In this document: positions 16,835 to 25,488 of the stretch, piece by piece | How the letters are laid out: each line of letters starts with the position of its first letter | How positions within the stretch are numbered: the first letter of the stretch is position 1 | Origin: an uncultured bacterium | GTDB taxonomy: Bacteria > Bacillota > Clostridia > Lachnospirales > Lachnospiraceae | Length of the DNA stretch: 64,000 nucleotides | Direction of reading: 5' to 3' | Assembly (NCBI GenBank): GCA_947243845.1 | Contig: CAMXIF010000008.1 | Location: 1 to 64,000, forward strand | Made by a program: the position numbers and the translations under genes | The notes under the pieces: generated by a model | The model's database searches: none | Seen by the model: the letters and a program-made list of their open reading frames with translations, nothing else | Told to the model about the DNA's origin: nothing

Positions 16835-16863
16835 TTGACTCCCTTCATGTATCTATATATAAT
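16835..16863 (+). promoter_or_regulatory. Strong promoter upstream of the sugar ABC importer
   Basis: TTGACT (16835-16840), exactly 17 bases, then TATAAT (16858-16863). The start point would be near 16870, about 207 bases before the binding-protein ATG. A terminator-like hairpin lies 20-75 bases into that leader. Confidence 0.85.
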
Positions 16864-16890
16864 GTATATAGTTTCGCGCAAGGGCGACAC

Positions 16891-16943
16891 AAATGAGCAC
16901 AACAACTTGCATACAGGAAGTTTTGTTACGCTCATTTTTTTCG
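16891..16943 (+). terminator. Leader terminator (attenuator or end of a small RNA)
   Basis: AAATGAGC (16891-16898) pairs with GCTCATTT (16931-16938); inner ACAACAACTT pairs partly with AAGTTTTGT; seven Ts close it. Transcripts from the promoter at 16835 would end after about 75 bases unless read through. It therefore either attenuates the importer operon or defines a separate short RNA. Confidence 0.7.
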
Positions 16944-17040
16944 TTAAATCTTCCGAAATCGATGACGGGAAGGAAGATGATAACTTATGAAAATGAGCAA
17001 TGTGCACACATAGTACAACTTGACGCGGAGTGAATACAAC

Positions 17041-17057
17041 TTGTCTGTATCAGACAA
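17041..17057 (+). promoter_or_regulatory. Inverted repeat before the sugar-binding protein gene, candidate AraR-type operator
   Basis: TTGTCTG-TAT-CAGACAA is a perfect 7-bp dyad ending 6 bases before the AAGGAGG site of the binding protein. Its TTGT..ACAA ends resemble the dyads bound by AraR-type GntR/LacI hybrids, and such a regulator is encoded at the end of this cluster (21211). It could also act as an RNA hairpin near the ribosome site. Confidence 0.5.
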
Positions 17058-17076
17058 AATTTTAAGGAGGAAAAGT

Positions 17077-18174
17077 ATGAAAAAGAAAGTATTAGGCGCA
17101 TTACTCAGTGTAGCAATGGTAGCTACTCTGCTGGTTGGATGCGGCGGTGATGCAGCACCTGCAACAACAGAGGCATCCGCAGCAACAGGCGGCAAGAAGG
17201 TTGGTGTGGCAATGCCTACACAGTCTTCCGAGAGATGGATTAACGATGGCGATAACATGAAAAAACGGTTAGAGGAGCTTGGTTATGAAGTAGATCTTCA
17301 GTATGCTGAGGATGATGTACAGATGCAGGTTTCTCAGATTGAGAACATGATCGCATCCGGCGTTAACTGTCTGGTTATCGCATCTATTGACTCCGGCGCA
17401 CTTGTAAACGTTGAGGCGCAGGCTAAGGAAGCTGGTATTCCGATCATTGCATATGACCGTCTGCTGATGGATACAGATGCAGTATCTTACTATGCAACCT
17501 TTGATAACAAGGGTGTTGGTACAGCGATTGGTAAGTACATTGAAGAGAAGAAGGATCTTGCTAACACAAGCGAGACTTTCACAATTGAGTTCTTCATGGG
17601 TTCTCCTGATGATAACAACGCTCATATGTTATACGATGGACTGATGGAAGTTCTTCAGCCGTACTTGGACAATGGTACATTGATTTGTAAGTCTGGCAGA
17701 ACATCTTTTGATGACACATGTATCTTAAGATGGTCCCAGGAGACAGCACAGCAGAACTGTGAGAACTATCTGACAGGTTTCTATGCAGACGAAGATCTTG
17801 ATATCTGTGCAACAGCATTTGACGGTTTCGCATATGGCTGTAAGGCAGCTTTAGAGGGCGCAGGCTACACAGAGGCTAACTGGCCGCTGATCACAGGACA
17901 GGATGCAGAGCTTATGGCTACCAAGAACATCATCTCCGGTAAGCAGACAATGTCTATCTACAAAGATACACGTCTCTTAGCTGAGAAGTGTGTAACCATG
18001 GTGCAGGCAGTGCTTGAGGGTGCAGAACCTGAGATTAACGATACTGAGCAGTACAACAATGGTAAGATTGTAGTTCCTTCTTATCTGTGTACACCGGTAG
18101 CGGTTGACAAAGATAACTACGAAGAAATCATTGTAAAAGGTGGTTACTATACAGCAGAGCAGTTAGCTGAGTAA
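17077..18174 (+). CDS. Sugar-binding lipoprotein of an ABC importer (ChvE/MglB type)
   Basis: 365 residues. Lipoprotein signal peptide with lipobox (LLVGC, Cys at about 22), an Ala/Thr linker, then a periplasmic-binding-protein fold of cluster B: VGVAMPTQSSERWINDGDNM, IASGVNCLVIASIDSGAL, GIPIIAYDRLLMDTDAVSYYA, ITGQDAELMATKNIISGKQ. These match ChvE/XylF-like pentose/hexose binding proteins. ATG 17077 follows AAGGAGG. Codon use is strongly biased to few codons, as in highly expressed genes. The exact sugar is not readable; arabinose, xylose or galactose are likely. Confidence 0.93.
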   Translation: MKKKVLGALLSVAMVATLLVGCGGDAAPATTEASAATGGKKVGVAMPTQSSERWINDGDNMKKRLEELGYEVDLQYAEDDVQMQVSQIENMIASGVNCLVIASIDSGALVNVEAQAKEAGIPIIAYDRLLMDTDAVSYYATFDNKGVGTAIGKYIEEKKDLANTSETFTIEFFMGSPDDNNAHMLYDGLMEVLQPYLDNGTLICKSGRTSFDDTCILRWSQETAQQNCENYLTGFYADEDLDICATAFDGFAYGCKAALEGAGYTEANWPLITGQDAELMATKNIISGKQTMSIYKDTRLLAEKCVTMVQAVLEGAEPEINDTEQYNNGKIVVPSYLCTPVAVDKDNYEEIIVKGGYYTAEQLAE

Positions 18175-18195
18175 TCTGCTGAATAAGTATGAAAT

Positions 18196-18229
18196 GGGGT
18201 GGCACAAGTATGTTGCCGCCCCCTTTTTT
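18196..18229 (+). terminator. Partial terminator between binding protein and ATPase genes
   Basis: GGGGTGGCA (18196-18204) pairs with TGCCGCCCC (18214-18222) around a 9-base loop, then CTTTTTT. Placed inside the operon, it would let most transcripts end after the binding protein, giving the usual excess of binding protein over membrane subunits. Confidence 0.8.
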
Positions 18230-18333
18230 AAAGAAATATGTTTTGTATATACTTTCCATTTTATATGAGAACAACTGTGACTATAACTTAGATGGGGTAG
18301 CTGCAGCAAATTTAGAGAAAAGGAGTTGGGGGA

Positions 18334-19893
18334 ATGTCAGATTACATCTTGGAAATGAATCACATTATCAAAGAGTTTTCGGGCGTTAGAGCGCTGGATG
18401 ATGTCAATCTGAAGGTGAAGCGCGGTGAGATTCATGCTCTGTGCGGAGAAAACGGAGCCGGAAAATCCACACTGATGAATGTATTGTCAGGCGTATATCC
18501 CTTTGGGACGTATTCCGGTGATGTCGTATACAAGGGAGAAACCTGTAAGTTTCATAACCTGAGAGACAGTGAAGCCAAGGGCATTGTTATCATCCATCAG
18601 GAGCTGGCGCTCAGTCCTCTGCTTTCTATAGCGGAGAATGTATTTATCGGTAATGAGCAGTTGGCAGCCAAGGGCGTGATTGACTGGACTAAGACGAGAC
18701 AGCGTGCGCAGGAGATGCTCGCACGGGTGGGTCTGGAACATGAGGATGTAAATGTTCCTGTTAATTCGCTCGGTGTCGGCAAACAGCAGCTGATCGAGAT
18801 TGCCAAGGCGATGGCAAAGAAGGTTGAACTTCTGATTCTGGATGAGCCTACAGCGGCTTTAAATGATGAAGAAAGTAAGAAACTTCTTGATATTATGTTG
18901 GAACTGAAGAAACAGGGCATTACCTGTATCATCATTTCCCATAAGTTGAACGAGATTGAATATGTATCTGATGCGGTTACGATCATCCGTGATGGTAAGA
19001 CGATAGAGACATTGGTTAAGGGTGTGGATGACTATACGGAAGACCGTGTTATCAAGGGCATGGTAGGACGTGAGATGACCAACCGTTATCCGGTAAGAGA
19101 AGGTGTTACCATAGGGGATACCATTTTTGAGGTCAAGGATTGGAATGTGTATCATCCTGATGACGAGAACCGTCAGGTTTTAAAAGATATTAGTATCAGT
19201 GTGAAAGCGGGCGAGGTTGTAGGGCTTGCAGGGCTGATGGGTGCTGGGCGTACAGAGTTTGCCATGAGCGTATTCGGACACAGTTATGGGCAGAAGATTT
19301 CCGGAACCGTCAAGATTAACGGGCAGGAAGTACATATGCACAATGTCAAGGATGCTATTAACAGTAAACTCGCCTATGTTTCGGAGGACAGAAAAGTTTA
19401 CGGTCTGAATCTGATCGGTGAGATCAAGGAGAATATGACGATCGCTGCGCGTCCGAAGTTTTTCTCCAAACATGGTGTCATCAACAGCAATGATGAGATT
19501 GTGGCAGCGGAAGAATATAAGAAGAGAATCAACGTCAAGGCAAATTCCATCGAGCAGGTTGTGGGCTCTTTGTCGGGAGGAAACCAGCAGAAGGTTGTCC
19601 TGGCAAAGTGGATGCTGACACAGCCGGATGTGCTGATTCTGGATGAGCCTACACGTGGTATCGATGTAGGCGCTAAGTATGAGATTTACTGTGTCATCAA
19701 TGAACTTGCTAAGGCAGGCAAGGCCGTGATAGTCATCTCCTCTGAGATGCCGGAAATCATTGGTACCTGTGACAGGACCTATGTACTTAATGAGGGTAGA
19801 ATCGCAGGAGAACTGAGCAAGGATGAATTGACACAGGAGCAGATTATGCAATGTATTATGGCTCATAATAGAAAGGATGATGGAAATGAATGA
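18334..19893 (+). CDS. Sugar ABC transporter ATP-binding protein with two nucleotide-binding domains (GguA/MglA type)
   Basis: 519 residues. First domain: Walker [10 protein letters not shown] at about 37-45, [20 protein letters not shown], Walker [13 protein letters not shown]. Second domain: the degenerate Walker [11 protein letters not shown], signature [15 protein letters not shown] and Walker [16 protein letters not shown], as usual in the MglA/XylG/GguA class where the second P-loop is atypical. GGAGTTGGGGG precedes the ATG. Its stop overlaps the permease start by 8 bp, so the two are coupled. Confidence 0.95.
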   Translation: MSDYILEMNHIIKEFSGVRALDDVNLKVKRGEIHALCGENGAGKSTLMNVLSGVYPFGTYSGDVVYKGETCKFHNLRDSEAKGIVIIHQELALSPLLSIAENVFIGNEQLAAKGVIDWTKTRQRAQEMLARVGLEHEDVNVPVNSLGVGKQQLIEIAKAMAKKVELLILDEPTAALNDEESKKLLDIMLELKKQGITCIIISHKLNEIEYVSDAVTIIRDGKTIETLVKGVDDYTEDRVIKGMVGREMTNRYPVREGVTIGDTIFEVKDWNVYHPDDENRQVLKDISISVKAGEVVGLAGLMGAGRTEFAMSVFGHSYGQKISGTVKINGQEVHMHNVKDAINSKLAYVSEDRKVYGLNLIGEIKENMTIAARPKFFSKHGVINSNDEIVAAEEYKKRINVKANSIEQVVGSLSGGNQQKVVLAKWMLTQPDVLILDEPTRGIDVGAKYEIYCVINELAKAGKAVIVISSEMPEIIGTCDRTYVLNEGRIAGELSKDELTQEQIMQCIMAHNRKDDGNE

Positions 19894-21058
19894 TAAGAAA
19901 AAAGTAGTAAATCTTGACATGAAACAGTACGGTATGTTTCTTGCCCTTATTGCAATTTACGTTATTTTTGCCATTATGACGGGCGGTAAGAATTTATCTC
20001 CTGCTAATATCAACAATCTGATCATGCAGAACGGTTATGTTGTCATCCTGGCAATCGGTATGCTGCTGTGTGTATTGACCGGTAACGTTGATCTGGGTGT
20101 AGGTTCCGTAGTAGCCCTTACCGGTGCTGCGGCAGGTATTATCTTGGTAGATTACAAAATGAATATGTGGGTGGCTATCCTCGTAGCGATTTTGATCGGT
20201 CTTGCGGTGGGTATGTTTGCAGGATTCTTCATTGCCTATCTGGGAATTCCGCCATTTGTGGTAACGCTGGCTACTATGCTTATGGGACGTGGTCTTACAT
20301 ACACTCTGTTACAAGCACAGACCAAGGGTCCTCTTCCGGATGATTATATTTATATCGGAGCTGGTTTCCTTCCTACGATTAAGGTGAATTTCGGTGACGG
20401 GACATTAGACTTGGTATGTATTATCGTTGCAGTTATCGCATCCATTGCTTTGATTCTTGCGGAGATGAAGAGCATTGCAACCAAGAAGAAATATAACTTT
20501 GCGACCAACCCGATGTGGCAGGTGGCTTTGAAATTAGCCGTTATGCTCCTGATTATCTGGTTCTTCTTCTACAAACTGGCTCGTTATAACGGTCTGCCGT
20601 TTGTGCTGGTTATCATGGTTGTGTTGATTGCATTGTATGCATTTATTACAAGCAAGACAGTATCCGGCCGTCAGATTTATGCACTGGGCGGCAACAGAAA
20701 AGCGGCTAATCTGTCCGGTATTGATACCAATAAAGTATTCTTCTGGGTATACACCAACATGGGTATTCTCAGTGCTGTAGCGGGTGTTGTCCTCACTGCA
20801 CGTAACGCAGCATCCACACCGAAAGCCGGTGACGGATTTGAGATGGATGCGATCGCGTCCTGTTACATCGGTGGAGCTGCCGTAGCAGGTGGTGCCGGTA
20901 CGATTCTTGGCGCCGTAGTCGGAGCATTCATTATGGGTATCCTGAATAATGGTATGTCCCTGTACGGATGGTCAACAGATATCCAGAAGATTGTTAAGGG
21001 TGCTGTGCTTCTGGGAGCCGTTACCGTTGACGTAATGTCTAAGAGAAAGAAAGGTTAA
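19886..21058 (+). CDS. Sugar ABC transporter permease (GguB/XylH type)
   Basis: About 390 residues with roughly ten hydrophobic helices. Conserved blocks: [44 protein letters not shown], and [20 protein letters not shown], the cytoplasmic loop that contacts the ATPase. The length fits the XylH/GguB branch more than shorter RbsC. ATG 19886 is chosen, 8 bases after AAAGGA; ATG 19877 is too close to that site. A hairpin at about 21089-21120 follows. Confidence 0.93.
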   Translation: MNDKKKVVNLDMKQYGMFLALIAIYVIFAIMTGGKNLSPANINNLIMQNGYVVILAIGMLLCVLTGNVDLGVGSVVALTGAAAGIILVDYKMNMWVAILVAILIGLAVGMFAGFFIAYLGIPPFVVTLATMLMGRGLTYTLLQAQTKGPLPDDYIYIGAGFLPTIKVNFGDGTLDLVCIIVAVIASIALILAEMKSIATKKKYNFATNPMWQVALKLAVMLLIIWFFFYKLARYNGLPFVLVIMVVLIALYAFITSKTVSGRQIYALGGNRKAANLSGIDTNKVFFWVYTNMGILSAVAGVVLTARNAASTPKAGDGFEMDAIASCYIGGAAVAGGAGTILGAVVGAFIMGILNNGMSLYGWSTDIQKIVKGAVLLGAVTVDVMSKRKKG

Positions 21059-21088
21059 AGAGAACTTTTCTCGAAAGAATGTGAAATC

Positions 21089-21120
21089 AAGGGCTGTCCA
21101 TTTATAGGGCGGCCCTTTGT
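21089..21120 (+). terminator. Probable terminator after the sugar permease
   Basis: AAGGGCTGTCC and GGGCGGCCCTT form a stem with some G-U pairs around a short AT loop, followed by TTGTGT. The T-tract is short, so read-through into the regulator gene is possible. Confidence 0.55.
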
Positions 21121-21210
21121 GTAATATGAGAAACTTCACAGGAAGCTGAGACGCGAAGGTGTCATGGATGTGCGAGAGATTTTTGTGCAAAGGGGAGGAA
21201 ACGCAATAAG

Positions 21211-22290
21211 ATGGATAAGGCTTCGCCCAAATATTTGGAATTAGTCAGGTGGATCAATACACAGATTCAGGAGAAGAAACTTATAGCAGGTCAGAAAATA
21301 TATTCGGAAAATGAACTGAAGGAAATGTTCGGTGTGAGCCGTCAGACTGTCAGACATGCAATCAGTGTGTTAGAGCAGAAAGGGATCATCCGTAGGGTAC
21401 GGGGCAGTGGAACCTATGTCAATGACAACCGGTTTGCTAATATTTCCAAACGAATGCGGGTGGCAGTCGTTACGACTTATGTGGACGGATACATATTTCC
21501 TCGGACGATTCAGGGAATTGAGAATGTGTTGCTGGAGGAAGGCTATTCCGTGCAGATTGCCTTTACCAACAATCAGGTCGGAAGGGAAAAGACGATACTG
21601 GAGGATATCCTGAACCGGGATGAGGTGGCGGGTATTATTGTGGAAACAACAAAGAGCGGACTGCCAAATCCCAATCTGAATCTCTATCGTGAGATTTTAA
21701 AGAGGGGAATCCGTGTTATCTTTATCAATAGTTATTATCAGGGAATTGATATTCCGCATGTGTCTATCAATGACCGGATGGCAGGCTATAAGATGACGAA
21801 GCATTTGATTGACATGGGTCACAGAAGGATAGGCAGCATTTTCAAACTGGATGATGGGCAGGGGAGGCAGCGTTTTGCAGGATATATGGATGCTATGTTG
21901 GAAGCCGGTCTGGAGATTGATGATGCCAGGATCCTCTGGATTGATACGGAAGATTTGAAACATATGGATAAACTGACAGATCGGGTGATGGATCGCTATC
22001 GGGACTGCACGGGTTTGTTCTGTTATAATGATGAAGTAGCATTTGGTCTGCTGGAGGTCTTTAAAAAGGCCGGTATCAATGTACCACAGGACATCTCCAT
22101 GGCCAGTGTGGATGATTCCGAGTTGGCGGTGCTTGGTGAAGTGGGGATTACATCGGCGCCGTACCCCATGGAGAATCTGGGGAAAAAGGCGGCGGAAAAT
22201 CTGCTGCAGATGATAGCGGATCCTTTTTTTGATGCGAATTATGAGTTTGAGGTCGATATTGTGCAGAGAGATTCTGTGCGAAGATTGTAG
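21211..22290 (+). CDS. AraR-type regulator: GntR HTH fused to LacI-like sugar sensor
   Basis: 359 residues. Residues 5-70 are a GntR winged helix (YSENELKEMFGVSRQTVRHAI, then GIIRRVRGSGTYV). From about 80 onward is a LacI/PBP-like effector domain (RVAVVTTYVDGYIFPRTIQGI, GHRRIGSIFKLDDGQGRQRFAGY, FCYNDEVAFGLLEVF, SVDDSE). This fusion is that of B. subtilis AraR. Downstream of the importer, it likely represses it in the absence of the sugar; the dyad at 17041-17057 is a candidate site. GGGGAGG precedes ATG 21211 by about 12 bases. Its stop codon abuts the stop of the convergent AraC gene. Confidence 0.9.
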   Translation: MDKASPKYLELVRWINTQIQEKKLIAGQKIYSENELKEMFGVSRQTVRHAISVLEQKGIIRRVRGSGTYVNDNRFANISKRMRVAVVTTYVDGYIFPRTIQGIENVLLEEGYSVQIAFTNNQVGREKTILEDILNRDEVAGIIVETTKSGLPNPNLNLYREILKRGIRVIFINSYYQGIDIPHVSINDRMAGYKMTKHLIDMGHRRIGSIFKLDDGQGRQRFAGYMDAMLEAGLEIDDARILWIDTEDLKHMDKLTDRVMDRYRDCTGLFCYNDEVAFGLLEVFKKAGINVPQDISMASVDDSELAVLGEVGITSAPYPMENLGKKAAENLLQMIADPFFDANYEFEVDIVQRDSVRRL

Positions 22291-23184
22291 CTAAATCCGC
22301 TGCTTTCGATATTCATTGGGGCTTATATGATAGCGGGCCTTAAACTTGCGGCAAAAATAACCTGCATTTGAAAAACCTGTTTCTACTGCAATGGTGGAGA
22401 CAGGTTTTGTTGTGGTATAAAGAAGTTCGGCAGCCCGCATCAGACGGTATTGTATCAGATATGCCACTGGCGAAATCTGAATGCAGGATTGGAAAACGTG
22501 CAGGGCGCTGCTCTTACTGACGGAGGCAGAGTCGGCAATCTCAGCCAAAGTCACTTCTTCCTGATAGTGGTCATGGATATATTGCATCATGATCTGCAGC
22601 CTTGCCTGATTGCTATCTAAACGCTGTGGAGCTAAGGTTTCAGAGGACAGATCCATATGTTCATATAAAATGCTCCACAACTGTAAAAGGAGTTGTACGG
22701 TTTGGAGCTCTTGTTTGACAGGCGCTTCCTGTAATGCATAGATTTCTTTTAACAATAGAAGAATCTGGTTTTGCCAGTCAATCTGTGGATTGAAGATTTG
22801 ACAGGCGGGAGCGTAAAGCAGTACCGGTTGAATGTATTTTTCATAGAGCAGGCTTTCCTTGGGAGATAGCAGAAGCGGGGAAAAGACGATGTTGGGAACC
22901 ACAACGCTTGCCCTGGCCTCGAATCGATGGAGAACACCGCTGTTGATGAACATACCGTATCCTTTGGATAATTCTATCTGCTCAGTGCCAATCAGGCACG
23001 ATTGGCTGCCTTCCATGACAGATAAAAACTCCAATTCATAATGCCAGTGCCAGTCAATACAATGAAAGTCTGCCTGCCAGATATCCTCCAGATAATAGGC
23101 CAGAGGAAAGTTATTGCTTCCGTGCTGGGTGGTTTCTCGGAGCGTGTCATCGGTGATCAGGGTGTTAGGTTTCATGGAATCCAT
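22291..23184 (-). CDS. AraC family transcriptional regulator with cupin sensor
   Basis: 297 residues. The N-terminal part (about 30-130) is a cupin-like fold with HWHYELEFLSVMEGSQ, and the C-terminal 100 residues hold two helix-turn-helices: VTLAEIADSASVSKSSALHVF and VSTIAVETGFSNAGYFCRKFKARYHISPNEYRK, the classic AraC end. GGAG precedes ATG 23184 by about 10 bases. It is divergent from the MFS gene at 23317 and probably controls it. Confidence 0.92.
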   Translation of the reverse strand: MDSMKPNTLITDDTLRETTQHGSNNFPLAYYLEDIWQADFHCIDWHWHYELEFLSVMEGSQSCLIGTEQIELSKGYGMFINSGVLHRFEARASVVVPNIVFSPLLLSPKESLLYEKYIQPVLLYAPACQIFNPQIDWQNQILLLLKEIYALQEAPVKQELQTVQLLLQLWSILYEHMDLSSETLAPQRLDSNQARLQIMMQYIHDHYQEEVTLAEIADSASVSKSSALHVFQSCIQISPVAYLIQYRLMRAAELLYTTTKPVSTIAVETGFSNAGYFCRKFKARYHISPNEYRKQRI

Positions 23185-23316
23185 TCTTTGTTTTCTCCGT
23201 TGGCTTATAATTTGTGATATTGTACCATAATCATGCGATAATATGCAATGATTTTACTTTGATTATGAGATATAATCCCATCAGACGAAAGAAGTGTCAA
23301 TGAGGAGGAAATGAAA

Positions 23317-24510
23317 ATGGAGAACCAATACAGGAAAACCATTACGGCATGTTTTGTGGGCTATATTGTACAGGCAATTGTGAACAATTTTGTACCCCTG
23401 TTATTTTTGACCTTTCAGAGAAGTTATTCGATTCCGCTGTCACAGATTACATTGCTTGTGACTTTCAATTTTGGTGTGCAGCTCCTGGTGGATCTGCTTT
23501 CAGTAGGGTTCGTGGATAAGATTGGCTATCGGGCTTCTATGATCATAGCCCATATACTTTCTGCGGCAGGACTGATTCTTCTGACCATTCTGCCGGAAAC
23601 TCTGCCTTCCCCCTTTGCCGGTATTTTAATCGCGGTAATGATTTATGCTATTGGCGGCGGCCTGTTGGAGGTGCTTGTGAGTCCGGTGGTGGAGGCCTGT
23701 CCTTCGGATAATAAGGAGAAGGCCATGAGCATGCTGCATTCTTTCTATTGCTGGGGGCATGTGGGTGTCGTGTTGTTATCTACCTTGTTTTTTACTGTGT
23801 TTGGCATTGCCAATTGGAAGGTGATGGCAGTGATCTGGGCATTGATTCCGCTTGCCAATGCATTTGTGTTCGGCAAAGTGCCTATGGCGGAATTGATGGA
23901 AGAGGGGGAAGAAGGACTGAAGTTAAAAGATCTGCTTAGCATGAAAATATTCTGGATTTTGTTGATGATGATGATCTGTGCAGGTGCAAGTGAACAGGCG
24001 GTGAGCCAGTGGGCATCGACTTTTGCAGAGAAAGGGCTTGGCATTTCCAAGACGGCAGGAGACTTGGCAGGCCCTATGGCCTTTGCAATCCTGATGGGGA
24101 CGTCCAGGGCTTTCTATGGGAAGTTTGGAGAACGGATTAAACTGGATAACTTTATGATTTATAGCAGCTGTCTGTGTATTTTATCATATCTGGGTATTGC
24201 CTTGATTCCGGTTCCGCAGCTAAGCCTGGCAGCCTGTGCGGTCTGCGGACTTTCTGTAGGCATTATGTGGCCCGGATCGTTCAGTAAGGCATCAGCAGCC
24301 GTGCCAAAGGGCGGGACGGCCATGTTTGCGCTGCTGGCCTTGGGCGGGGACGTGGGGTGCTCCGGGGGACCAACGGTAGTCGGTATGGTGTCCAGTCTGT
24401 TTGAGGACAATCTGAAAATGGGAATCCTGGCCGGGATTATCTTTCCGGTGCTTCTGCTGACGGGTATTATTCTATGCGGGAGGATAAAGACGTGGCAGAC
24501 AGAAGAATAG
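23317..24510 (+). CDS. MFS transporter, sugar-carrier-like
   Basis: About 397 residues with 12 hydrophobic segments typical of the major facilitator superfamily. The loop after helix 2 reads FVDKIGYR (the D-x-x-G-x-R signature), and LSVGIMWPGSFSKASAAV occurs in the second half, as in the FucP-like branch. ATG 23317 is preferred over ATG 23311 because AGGAGG (23303-23308) is 8 bases away rather than 2. It is divergent from an AraC regulator and followed by a DUF1349 protein, so a small carbohydrate unit is likely; the substrate is unknown. Confidence 0.88.
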   Translation: MENQYRKTITACFVGYIVQAIVNNFVPLLFLTFQRSYSIPLSQITLLVTFNFGVQLLVDLLSVGFVDKIGYRASMIIAHILSAAGLILLTILPETLPSPFAGILIAVMIYAIGGGLLEVLVSPVVEACPSDNKEKAMSMLHSFYCWGHVGVVLLSTLFFTVFGIANWKVMAVIWALIPLANAFVFGKVPMAELMEEGEEGLKLKDLLSMKIFWILLMMMICAGASEQAVSQWASTFAEKGLGISKTAGDLAGPMAFAILMGTSRAFYGKFGERIKLDNFMIYSSCLCILSYLGIALIPVPQLSLAACAVCGLSVGIMWPGSFSKASAAVPKGGTAMFALLALGGDVGCSGGPTVVGMVSSLFEDNLKMGILAGIIFPVLLLTGIILCGRIKTWQTEE

Positions 24511-24571
24511 AAGGAAAGAAAAGGAACTTAAAGGAAAGAAAGGGAAATTAAGAGAAAGGGAGAGGAAACAG

Positions 24572-25183
24572 ATGGAGTTTTTAAAAACAAATCCGCAGTG
24601 GACGCGGAAACCAAAGCAGGCAGAGTTAGATGAAAGCAGAATTGTGATTACCACAGAAAAAGGAACGGATTTATGGGCGCGTACCTATTATGGGTTCCAG
24701 AATGATAACGCGCCGGTATTACAGACCAGGACAAGTGAAAAATTCTTTTCCTTCATTGTAAAAACGGAATTTGAGAGCTCCTGCAGATTTGACCAGTGCG
24801 GCGTGGCGATGTATCTGGACAGTGACAACTGGTTCAAGGCTTCTATTGAATATGAGGATGACAAAGTGCAGAGGCTGGGAAGCGTAGTCACGAATCATGG
24901 CTATTCTGATTGGGCGACTACGGATATCTCTTCGGATATCAAGAGCATGTGGTATCGTTTTTCTAGAAGAAACAGCGACTTCTGTATTGAATGTAGTCAG
25001 GATGGTGTCCATTTTATGCAGATGAGGATTTTTCATATGTGGGAAGGGGCGGAAGAGATTACATACGGAATCTATGCCTGTAGTCCTACGGAAGGGTCTT
25101 ATCAGGCTGTCTTCTCCAATATGGAAATTACGGAGTGTCAGTGGAAGTCAGATGCTGACTGGCGGGCGGAAGATAATCAGTAA
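24572..25183 (+). CDS. DUF1349 concanavalin-like protein
   Basis: 203 residues without signal peptide. Seen: FSFIVKTEFESSCRFDQCGVAMYLDSDNWFKASIEYED, then SVVTNHGYSDWATTDIS and WYRFSRRNSDFCIECSQDG, the pattern of the DUF1349 beta-sandwich family, which is related to ConA-like glucanase folds and has been called regulation of enolase protein 1. No catalytic role is established. It follows the MFS gene after a 60-base purine-rich linker and is probably co-transcribed. Confidence 0.87.
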   Translation: MEFLKTNPQWTRKPKQAELDESRIVITTEKGTDLWARTYYGFQNDNAPVLQTRTSEKFFSFIVKTEFESSCRFDQCGVAMYLDSDNWFKASIEYEDDKVQRLGSVVTNHGYSDWATTDISSDIKSMWYRFSRRNSDFCIECSQDGVHFMQMRIFHMWEGAEEITYGIYACSPTEGSYQAVFSNMEITECQWKSDADWRAEDNQ

Positions 25184-25226
25184 AACAGTTAACAACCTTC
25201 ATATTAGGCAAGCAAAAGAGAGAAAC

Positions 25227-25265
25227 AACGGCGTATTTCATAAAGATGCGCCGTTATTCAATTTT
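25227..25265 (+). terminator. Hairpin after the DUF1349 gene
   Basis: AACGGCG (25227-25233) pairs with CGCCGTT (25249-25255), extended by three weaker inner pairs, followed by an A/T-rich tail with TTTT at 25262-25265. It is a likely terminator. The rest of the 305-base gap up to 25489 shows no further gene or clear promoter. Confidence 0.6.
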
Positions 25266-25488
25266 AGGATAAGGATATTGGGAGGGCTGTTATTTGGCGC
25301 TGAGATTCCACGTATAGACACTGCCAGTATTTTGCTTCGGATGGAGTATATATTTCGGGAAAAGAAAACAGGAAAATATTGCAGGTCGTGGGCCAGGTGT
25401 GTACAATAGAGAGCAGGGTAATATTAGGCGTGTGATGGGGAATCAGGAAGCGTAAACCTTCCGGACAGGTTGAAGTTGAACAGTTATT

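Noticed and set aside
19180..19920. 246-codon minus-strand frame inside the sugar ATPase gene
   Set aside because: Antisense shadow; no ribosome site and no family resemblance.
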